64,000 nucleotides of DNA from Pseudomonas sp. H3(2019) (GTDB taxonomy: Bacteria; Pseudomonadota; Gammaproteobacteria; Pseudomonadales; Pseudomonadaceae), in contig NZ_VMSG01000011.1 of assembly GCF_007713465.1 (NCBI RefSeq), positions 1-64,000 of the forward strand, given 5' to 3'. The translations under genes and the position numbers were made by a program. The notes beneath the pieces are model-generated. The model was not told the origin of the DNA and did no database searches. It worked only from the letters and a program-made list of their open reading frames with translations. Shown here in pieces: positions 56,089 through 64,000 of the stretch. Within the stretch, counting starts at the first letter, position 1, and the number at the start of each line of letters is the position of its first letter.

Positions 56089-58170
56089 TCAATGACTCAC
56101 AGCAATCGCCTGGTTATTCATGATACGCGGAGTGAGAAATACCAGCAGCTCGGATTTTTTCTCCGACACCACGTCACGCCGGAAAAGGCGGCCAAGATAC
56201 GGCACATCACCGAGAAATGGCACCTTATCTACAACCTTGCTTTGAGTATTTGAGAAAACCCCGCCAATGACGATGGTTTCGCCATCGTTGACCAGTACTT
56301 TGGCATTGACCTCGTTCTTCTTGATCGGCGGCACATCCTGCACTTTGTTCAGGTAGTCCGGCTCATCCTTGGTGACCTTGACCTCCATGATGATGCGATT
56401 GTCCGGGGTGATCTGCGGCGTTACCTCCAGAGACAGCGAGGCCTCCTTGAACGCCACCGATGTCGCGCCGCTGGAGCTGGCTTCCTGATAGGGGATTTCC
56501 GTGCCTTTGAGGATCTTCGCGGTTTCCTTGTCGGAGGTGACCACTTTGGGTTGCGAGACGATTTCCCCGTTACCGGTCTTCTCCATGGCCGTCAGTTCAA
56601 GGTCCAGCAACACGTTATCGGTGATGAAGGCGATGCCGATTCCCGACGTATTCCCCGCCGCCCCCATGTCGACGAACGGTGAGTTGGTGCTGGTGCTGCC
56701 CGGCGTACCAATGGTCGATGAGGCGTTGGCCCCGTTGCTGACCCCGGAGGCATTCCAGTTACCCTTATTGCGGACCGAGCCGCCCCAACGCACGCCGAGG
56801 CTTTTGTCGTAGTCGACGTTGGCTTCGACGATCCGCGCTTCGATCATCACCTGACGCACCGGAATATCCAGCTGAGCGACGATTCGCCGTAGCTCATCCA
56901 GGCGATCCTGGGTCTGGTAGGCGATGATATTGTTGGTTCGTTCGTCGACAGTGATAGAACCACGCTCATCGACTTTCGCCTCGGCGCTGGTCACCGATTG
57001 GAACAGCTTGGCGATATCCGCCGCCTTGGCGTAGTTGACCTGCAACAGCTCACGGCGCAGTGGCGCCAGTTCAGCAATCTGTTTGCGCGACTCCAGTTCC
57101 TGGCGCTCGCGAGCAGCAATCTCGTCTGCTGGCGCGACCAGCAAGACGTTGCCGATCTTGCGCTTGTCCAACCCTTTGGTCTTGAGCACCAGATCCAGCG
57201 CCTGATCCCATGGCACGTTTTGCAGGCGCAAGGTAATACCGCCCTGCACCGTGTCGCTGGCAACCAGATTGAGATTGGTAAAGTCGGCGATCAGTTGCAG
57301 CACCGAGCGCACATCGATGTCCTGAAAATTCAACGACAGCTTCTCACCGCTGTAGGCGAAGCGCTCTGCGTTGCGCTTCTGCAGATCGTCGACGGTCATC
57401 GGGCGGACACTGACGGTCAGCCTGTTGTCGGTCTGGTAGGTCGAATAGTCGTATGTGCCACCGGGTTCGATGCTGATGCTCGCTTTATCGGAGGTCGCAC
57501 TGGCGTTGACGAACTGCACCGGCGTGGCGAAATCCTTGACGTCCAGGCGAACCCGCAACCGTTCGGGCAGCTGGGTTTTGACGAAGGTGAGGATGATCTT
57601 GCCGTCACGCTCCTGGATGTCCGGGCTGATACCGGGGTCTGACAAATCAATGACGACATTGCCTTCACCCTGCTCACCGCGCTGAAAGTCCACGCCGCGA
57701 ATGGCCTTGCTCACGGGAGCATAAGTCTTGGCTGCCACTGGCATGGCGCTCGCCACTCGCGGTGCCGCGGGCCGGGGTTTCTGAGCGGCGGCGGCCTGCC
57801 CAACTACCACGAACAGCGTATTGCCCTCGACTCGCGTGCTGTAAGGCGTCAACTGCGTCAGGTTGATGATCAAACGGGTGCGATCCTTGGCCTCGACCAC
57901 TGTCGCACTGCGAGCATTGCCGCCGCCCAAATCCCGCGTCTTGCTCGCCAATTGGCTGCTCACACCCGGCAGGTCGAGGGCGATACGCGCCGGCTGATCG
58001 GTGGTATAGCCATGAGGCGCGGGCGGCGGTCCATCGAAAGCCAGTTTCAACTCGACGCGATCACCCGGCAGCGCGGCGACATCCAGCGTTTTGAGATTGG
58101 CTGCCTGCACCATCGGAGAAAGCAGCGCCATCCATAGCGAAAAACCGAGGGTTGAAAGGATCCTGTTCAT
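56089..58170 (-). CDS. pilQ: type IV pilus secretin PilQ
   Basis: 693-residue secretin with a signal peptide, two AMIN domains (about 25-250) that bind peptidoglycan, N0/N1 domains and the C-terminal secretin pore ([27 protein letters not shown]). It forms the outer-membrane channel for the pilus. Confidence 0.97.
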   Translation of the reverse strand: MNRILSTLGFSLWMALLSPMVQAANLKTLDVAALPGDRVELKLAFDGPPPAPHGYTTDQPARIALDLPGVSSQLASKTRDLGGGNARSATVVEAKDRTRLIINLTQLTPYSTRVEGNTLFVVVGQAAAAQKPRPAAPRVASAMPVAAKTYAPVSKAIRGVDFQRGEQGEGNVVIDLSDPGISPDIQERDGKIILTFVKTQLPERLRVRLDVKDFATPVQFVNASATSDKASISIEPGGTYDYSTYQTDNRLTVSVRPMTVDDLQKRNAERFAYSGEKLSLNFQDIDVRSVLQLIADFTNLNLVASDTVQGGITLRLQNVPWDQALDLVLKTKGLDKRKIGNVLLVAPADEIAARERQELESRKQIAELAPLRRELLQVNYAKAADIAKLFQSVTSAEAKVDERGSITVDERTNNIIAYQTQDRLDELRRIVAQLDIPVRQVMIEARIVEANVDYDKSLGVRWGGSVRNKGNWNASGVSNGANASSTIGTPGSTSTNSPFVDMGAAGNTSGIGIAFITDNVLLDLELTAMEKTGNGEIVSQPKVVTSDKETAKILKGTEIPYQEASSSGATSVAFKEASLSLEVTPQITPDNRIIMEVKVTKDEPDYLNKVQDVPPIKKNEVNAKVLVNDGETIVIGGVFSNTQSKVVDKVPFLGDVPYLGRLFRRDVVSEKKSELLVFLTPRIMNNQAIAVSH

Positions 58171-58183
58171 GATACGAGTTCCA

Positions 58184-58711
58184 CTATGAGTGCTCTTTCA
58201 AAGGAATAGTCCGCGGTCGCTCCAGCCAGGCACCCTGGCCATCGGGAACGATTTCGACCACATCGACTTGCGAGTCACTGATGGCCACGATCCGGCCATC
58301 GTTGCGCCCCAGGTAGTCACCGATCTTCAGCCGATGCACCCCGCCGGCACCGCGCAGCAGCGCAAAGGCGCCGGACGCATTGGAAATAGTGCCGACCATT
58401 TCAAACTGCTCGATGTTGAAACCTTCAAGGTATTGCTTGACCCGGTTTGGATCGGGCTTGACGTTGCGCGCCCCCTGTTTTCGACCTGCCAGGTCGACCC
58501 TGACCTGCGGTGAAAACGGACTGCGCAACGACGCAGCGCTGTAAGTGAATGTCTCGTAGGACCTGAACGTCGGCACCGGCTCGATCTTGCCGGGCGGTTG
58601 CAGGCGTACCTCGTTCATGTAGGCGTCCAGATCGCTGAAGTCGTTACCGTTGCCACAACCGGCAAGCCCCCCCAGCAGTACAGCCAGCGAAAACCATCGG
58701 GCCGCATTCAT
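58184..58711 (-). CDS. pilP: type IV pilus lipoprotein PilP
   Basis: 175-residue lipoprotein with lipobox GLAGC (Cys19) and a C-terminal HR-like beta domain (LRGAGGVHRLKIGDYLGRNDG). It links PilNO to PilQ. It overlaps pilO by 4 bases. Confidence 0.95.
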   Translation of the reverse strand: MNAARWFSLAVLLGGLAGCGNGNDFSDLDAYMNEVRLQPPGKIEPVPTFRSYETFTYSAASLRSPFSPQVRVDLAGRKQGARNVKPDPNRVKQYLEGFNIEQFEMVGTISNASGAFALLRGAGGVHRLKIGDYLGRNDGRIVAISDSQVDVVEIVPDGQGAWLERPRTIPLKEHS

Positions 58712-59331
58712 TTCTGCAACCCCTTGTCGTTGTAGCGGTAAGTCTTGGCCAGGATATTCATGCGCAGTTTCGCGCCCCTGTCCGGAACGACCGGCTCGAC
58801 ATTGAAATCGTGCAGGGTGACGATCCGCGGGAGGTTGGCGACGCCACTGACGAAAGTCGCCAGGTCATGGTAGGCGCCGGTAACAGTGATCTGGATCGGT
58901 AGCTCGATGTAGAACTGCTGGGTGACTTCCGGCAGCAGTTTGATCTCTTCAAACTCCAGCCCGCTGCCCAATCCGGTGCGAGTGATGTCTTCCAGCAGAC
59001 CGGGCACCTCGGTATCGCCAGGCAACTGCCGCAACAGCACGCCGAAGGAGATTTCCATTGCTTTCATCTGCTCGATGTAGCGCTCCAGATTGGCCGCCAG
59101 GTGTGCCTTGCTCGCGAATTGCTCCTTGAGAGTGGCTTCCCCGGCACGGGCCTGCTCAAGCTGATCTTCAAGATCCTTGAGGTAAAAGCTGTAACCCAGC
59201 GCCAGCACCAGCACGATCAGCAGCCCGCCCGCCAGGCCTTTGATCGCCGCAGGCCAGGAGCCTATGTTGTTCAGGTCCAGGTCGTTGATATCGACCTTGC
59301 GCAACCCCTCGAACCATTGGGACGGACTCAT
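58708..59331 (-). CDS. pilO: type IV pilus alignment protein PilO
   Basis: 207-residue bitopic protein: membrane helix (about 30-50), coiled coil, and a periplasmic ferredoxin-like domain. It dimerises with PilN. Overlaps at both ends. Confidence 0.95.
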   Translation of the reverse strand: MSPSQWFEGLRKVDINDLDLNNIGSWPAAIKGLAGGLLIVLVLALGYSFYLKDLEDQLEQARAGEATLKEQFASKAHLAANLERYIEQMKAMEISFGVLLRQLPGDTEVPGLLEDITRTGLGSGLEFEEIKLLPEVTQQFYIELPIQITVTGAYHDLATFVSGVANLPRIVTLHDFNVEPVVPDRGAKLRMNILAKTYRYNDKGLQK

Positions 59332-59893
59332 TTCGCGCCCTCCGCTGCGGCCGGTTGCGACTGACGAACGGTCAACCGAAACACGTTGGCCTGATCCAGC
59401 GCGCCGGCCGTGGTCGCTTTGACCTCGGTAAGGTTCGGCGACTCGAACCGGTCGGAGGCATCGAGGTTGCGCAACAACTCCGAGACGCGATTGTTCGACT
59501 CTGCCGCCCCGCTGATGGACAGCGTTTTATCGACCAGTTTCACGTCGGTGAAATACACCCCGTCCGGCAGCGTGCGCGCCAGTTGATCGAAGATCCGTGC
59601 GCTGACCGACCGATTGCCTTGCAAGTCCTGGATGATCCGCATCCGCTCCACGAGTTGCTGACGACGGGCTTTCAGATCGCTGATCTGCTTGATCCGGTCA
59701 TCCAGCACGGCGATCTGTTTGCCGACGTAATCGTTGCGGGCGACCTGTCGATCGATGGCGCTGCTGATCGCGTGATCACCCAGCAAAATCACCCCGACCG
59801 CCGCCGCCAGCGCGCCGGCCAAGCCCAACAGGAAGCGCTTGCGACGTTCCTCGCGCAGCTCTTCGCGCCAAGGGAGAAGATTGATCCGCGCCA

Positions 59894-59894
<1 letters not shown>
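59328..59894 (-). CDS. pilN: type IV pilus alignment protein PilN
   Basis: 188-residue protein whose N-terminus carries the INLLPWRE motif that binds PilM, followed by one membrane helix and a periplasmic domain. It overlaps pilM by one base. Confidence 0.95.
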
Positions 59895-61171
<1,277 letters not shown>

Positions 61172-63610
61172 TTGATTCGTCTGCTGAAATTTTTCGGGTG
61201 GTCCATCGTCGCCGTTTTCTGCGGACTGCTCCTCGGTCTGAGCGGCGCTTTTCTTTACCTTAGTCCGGGATTGCCATCCGTGGAGGCGCTGAGAAGCATT
61301 CAGTTGCAGATTCCTTTGCGGGTCTACAGCAGCGACGGCAAATTGATCGCCGAGTTTGGCGAAATGCGCCGCACGCCGATCCGCTTCGCCGACATCCCAC
61401 CCAATTTCATCAATGCGTTACTCAGTGCCGAAGACGACAACTTCGCCAATCACTATGGCGTCGACCCCAGCAGCCTGATGCGTGCCGCGAGCCAACTGGT
61501 CAAGAGCGGACACATTCAATCCGGCGGCAGCACCATCACCATGCAGGTGGCGAAGAACTTCTTCCTCACCAGCGAGCGCAGCTTCTCGCGCAAGACCACG
61601 GAAATCCTCCTGGCCCTGCAAATCGAGCGTCAGCTGACCAAGGACGAGATCCTTGAGCTCTACGTGAACAAGATCTATCTGGGCAACCGCGCCTACGGCA
61701 TCGAGGCGGCGGCGCAGGTGTATTACGGCAAGTCGATCCGCGACGTCAGCCTGGCGCAGATGGCGATGATCGCCGGTCTGCCGAAAGCCCCTTCGCGCTT
61801 CAACCCGCTGGCCAACCCGGCGCGCAGCAAAGAACGTCGCGACTGGATCCTTGGGCGCATGTACAAGCTCGGGAAAATTGACGAAGCGGCGTATCAGGCC
61901 GCGATCAACGAGCCACTGAACGCCAGCTATCACGTACCGACGCCGGAAGTGAACGCACCGTACATCGCAGAAATGGCCCGTGCCGAAATGGTCGGTCGTT
62001 ATGGCAGCGATGCCTACACCGAAGGTTTCCGCGTCACCACCACCGTGCCGAGCAACCTTCAGGAAATGGCCAACACCGCCGTCCATGAAGGCTTGATCAC
62101 CTACGACCAGCGTCATGGCTATCGCGGTCCCGAGTCCCGTCTGCCGGGCAAGACGCCCGCTGCCTGGGCCACGGAACTGACCAAACAGCGCACTATCAGC
62201 GGCCTGGAACCGGCCATCGTCACCCTGATCGAGAAAAACGGCGTGCAGGTCCTGACCCGCAACGGCGAAGAACATGTCAGCTGGGACAGCATGAAATGGG
62301 CGCGCCCGTTCCTGAACACCAACAGCATGGGCCCGGTACCAAAGCAACCATCGGACGTCGCCCAGGTTGGCGACCTGATTCGCGTACAGCGCCAGGACAA
62401 CGTCCTGAAGTTCAGCCAGATTCCGGTTGCCCAAAGTGCGCTGGTTTCGCTGGACCCGCAAAACGGCGCCATCCGCGCATTGGTTGGCGGCTTCGCGTTC
62501 GAGCAGAGCAATTACAACCGCGCCATGCAGGCCAAGCGCCAACCGGGCTCGAGCTTCAAGCCATTCGTCTACAGCGCTGCGCTGGATAACGGCTACACCC
62601 CGGCAACGCTGGTCAACGACGCACCGATCGTGTTCGTCGACGAGTACCTGGACAAGGTCTGGCGTCCGAAGAACGACACCAACACCTTCCTCGGCCCGAT
62701 CCGCATGCGTGAAGCGCTCTACAAGTCGCGCAACCTGGTGTCGATCCGCCTGCTCCAGGCGCTGGGCGTCGATCGCACCATCGACTACATCAGCAAGTTC
62801 GGCTTCAACAAGCAGGACCTGCCGCGCAACCTGTCGCTGGCCCTGGGCACCGCAACGCTGACGCCGATGGAAATCGCCACCGGCTGGAGCACCTTTGCCA
62901 ACGGCGGCTACAAAATCACCCCGTACATCATCGACAAGATCGAAAGCCGCAACGGCGACACGCTGTTCGTCGCCAACCCGCCAAGCGTGCCTAAGGGCGA
63001 TGTCGCCAGCAGCGGGATCGCCGCGCCAGCCAGCACGGCGTTCACGGTCAACCCGACACCAGGCGAAGCTCCGGCGGCGCAAACTACCGTACAAGCACCG
63101 GCAGTCGCAGAGCGGATCGTCGACGGGCGCACCACGTTCATCCTCAACAGTATGCTCGAAGACGTGATCAAGCTCGGTACCGGGCGTCGCGCCCTGTCAA
63201 TGGGCCGCAGCGACATCGCGGGCAAGACCGGGACCACCAACGAATCCAAGGACGCCTGGTTCTCGGGCTACAACGCCGATTACGTAACCACGGTCTGGAC
63301 CGGTTTCGACCAACCGGAAAGCCTCGGCAAGCGCGAGTTCGGCGGTACCGTGGCGCTGCCGATCTGGATGAACTACATGAGCGCCGCGCTCAAAGGCAAA
63401 CCCCCGCATACGCAGGCGGAACCAGAAGGCATCCTCAGCCTGCGGGTTGACCCGGTCAGCGGCCGTGCGGCCACCCCAAGCACGCCTGGCGCCTACTTCG
63501 AACTGTTCAAGTCCGAAGACACGCCGCCATCAGTCAACGAACTGGGCAACGGCAACGCACCGGGCAGCCCACTGCCAGCAGACGAAGCGGCACCGATCGA
63601 CCTGTTCTGA
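61172..63610 (+). CDS. ponA: penicillin-binding protein 1A
   Basis: 812-residue class A PBP starting with TTG 61172 (no ATG or GTG gives the conserved N-terminus). Membrane helix at about 8-30; glycosyltransferase domain with SAEDDNFANHYGVD and GGSTITMQVAKNFF; OB-like insertion (about 310-400); transpeptidase domain with SSFK (catalytic Ser), SRN and KTGTT. It polymerises and cross-links peptidoglycan. Confidence 0.97.
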   Translation: MIRLLKFFGWSIVAVFCGLLLGLSGAFLYLSPGLPSVEALRSIQLQIPLRVYSSDGKLIAEFGEMRRTPIRFADIPPNFINALLSAEDDNFANHYGVDPSSLMRAASQLVKSGHIQSGGSTITMQVAKNFFLTSERSFSRKTTEILLALQIERQLTKDEILELYVNKIYLGNRAYGIEAAAQVYYGKSIRDVSLAQMAMIAGLPKAPSRFNPLANPARSKERRDWILGRMYKLGKIDEAAYQAAINEPLNASYHVPTPEVNAPYIAEMARAEMVGRYGSDAYTEGFRVTTTVPSNLQEMANTAVHEGLITYDQRHGYRGPESRLPGKTPAAWATELTKQRTISGLEPAIVTLIEKNGVQVLTRNGEEHVSWDSMKWARPFLNTNSMGPVPKQPSDVAQVGDLIRVQRQDNVLKFSQIPVAQSALVSLDPQNGAIRALVGGFAFEQSNYNRAMQAKRQPGSSFKPFVYSAALDNGYTPATLVNDAPIVFVDEYLDKVWRPKNDTNTFLGPIRMREALYKSRNLVSIRLLQALGVDRTIDYISKFGFNKQDLPRNLSLALGTATLTPMEIATGWSTFANGGYKITPYIIDKIESRNGDTLFVANPPSVPKGDVASSGIAAPASTAFTVNPTPGEAPAAQTTVQAPAVAERIVDGRTTFILNSMLEDVIKLGTGRRALSMGRSDIAGKTGTTNESKDAWFSGYNADYVTTVWTGFDQPESLGKREFGGTVALPIWMNYMSAALKGKPPHTQAEPEGILSLRVDPVSGRAATPSTPGAYFELFKSEDTPPSVNELGNGNAPGSPLPADEAAPIDLF

Positions 63611-63626
63611 TCGCGCAGCCCCACCC

Positions 63627-63663
63627 AAAAGCCCCGCTCTTCGATTGAAGGCGGGGCTTTTTA
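63627..63663 (+). terminator. ponA terminator
   Basis: Stem AGCCCCGC / GCGGGGCT with a 13-base loop, A-run before and T-run after; likely bidirectional. Confidence 0.9.
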
Positions 63664-63672
63664 GTTTCTGGA

Positions 63673-63753
63673 GGTGGCAGCTGTACGCGGATCGACAGAC
63701 CGGGAATCAAGGGACCCGGCACACCCGAAGGTGTCCCACGCACAGCCGCCATG
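63673..63753 (-). ncRNA. structured RNA candidate, three-way junction
   Basis: A 15 bp closing stem is formed by 63676-63690 and 63736-63750. Read as RNA of the minus strand all 15 positions pair (12 Watson-Crick, 3 G-U); on the plus strand the same three positions are A-C mismatches. Inside are two hairpins: ACACC-UUCG-GGUGU (63721-63734) with an ultra-stable UUCG loop, and CCGGG/CCCGG (63700-63719). I recall similar sequence upstream of DUF3077-type small genes in Pseudomonas and it has some likeness to C4-type antisense RNAs; identity unproven. Confidence 0.5.
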
Positions 63754-64000
63754 ACACGATACCCCAGACGAAAAAATCGCCTGAAATAGGTCTTGGGCGC
63801 TGGTGCGCCTTGATTTACACGGACGGTCAAATCCGATCGCTGAATTGGCAGCGACGATCAAAGGCTAGAGGCCACGCTTCCGAGGGGTAACCTTAAAGAC
63901 ATGTCGGAGATTTCTACGTTGCCCGTGATGCTGCCATCAAGTTCCGGCCTCATCCTACGGGCATTACACAAATGATCGTTCCCAAGTTCCACCTCAGCTC
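63754..64000. other. non-coding right end of the window
   Basis: No supported gene. On the minus strand it contains a GGGCGC/GCGCC hairpin (around 63797-63811) and T-rich TTTTTTCG before the structured element, which could be its promoter side. A 24-codon frame from ATG 63901 has no recognisable feature. Confidence 0.4.

Noticed and set aside
63673..63753. tRNA-like cloverleaf
   Set aside because: The folded element lacks T-loop, anticodon-loop and acceptor-end features; treated as another structured RNA candidate.

Overview
The window looks like chromosome of a Pseudomonas of the fluorescens group. Evidence: high GC, a Pseudomonas-type REP hairpin (6834-6861), small DUF6124-type proteins, and on the right a conserved backbone hemE / gltD-gltB / damX-like / aroB-aroK / pilQPONM / ponA that, from memory, matches the order around PA5034-PA5045 in P. 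aeruginosa PAO1.

Layout. (1) 1-3.6 kb is a decayed type VI secretion (T6SS) island: a 5'-truncated hcp, a vgrG with two internal deletions and two frameshifts, an apparently orphan exported protein, a DUF4123 adaptor fragment, a nuclease-toxin fragment with an HHH/DLH motif, and an intact-looking SUKH immunity gene. (2) 3.8-8.0 kb carries two DUF6124-like genes, a hipBA toxin-antitoxin pair, trxC, a REP element and an orphan parA. (3) 8.0-26.05 kb is one long, tightly overlapping operon for an aryl polyene (APE) pigment: initiating and elongating ketosynthases, chain-length factor, two ACPs, ketoreductase, dehydratases, acyl-activating ligase, ammonia lyase, acyl/glycosyl transferases, LolA-like carrier and RND-type exporter. 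It also has a flavin halogenase-like enzyme, a methyltransferase and a CPA-type antiporter. (4) 26.2-30.7 kb is an accessory block: a LysR regulator diverging from a set encoding a haem-oxygenase-like diiron-type protein, an EamA exporter, a thioredoxin-like [2Fe-2S] ferredoxin and a DUF6953 protein, followed by an AT-rich, enterobacterial-type queC and a truncated DUF6124-like gene. (5) 30.8-33.1 kb is a LysR/MFS divergent pair. (6) 33.1-44.6 kb, all on the minus strand, is a type II secretion system (gspC to gspM) preceded by a cytochrome b561 and a GbpA-type chitin-active lytic polysaccharide monooxygenase (LPMO). (7) 45.1-63.6 kb is housekeeping backbone: haem, glutamate and shikimate synthesis, type IV pilus assembly and PBP1A.

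How the parts work together. The APE genes form a complete starter-to-export pathway in which almost every start overlaps the previous stop, implying translational coupling. The T2SS is placed with a likely substrate (the LPMO) and a possible electron-supplying b-type cytochrome; it has no gspO, so pilin maturation must use a prepilin peptidase encoded elsewhere. pilMNOPQ with the DamX-like/aroKB genes is the usual envelope block next to divergent ponA.

Most worth a second look: the HDO/ferredoxin/exporter set with an unusual Lys at an expected metal-ligand position; the halogenase motifs inside the APE operon; the LPMO-cytochrome-T2SS arrangement; and a three-way-junction RNA-like structure after ponA whose 15 bp closing stem pairs fully only on the minus strand. 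All functional calls rest on reading the sequence and recalled family knowledge; no search was run.
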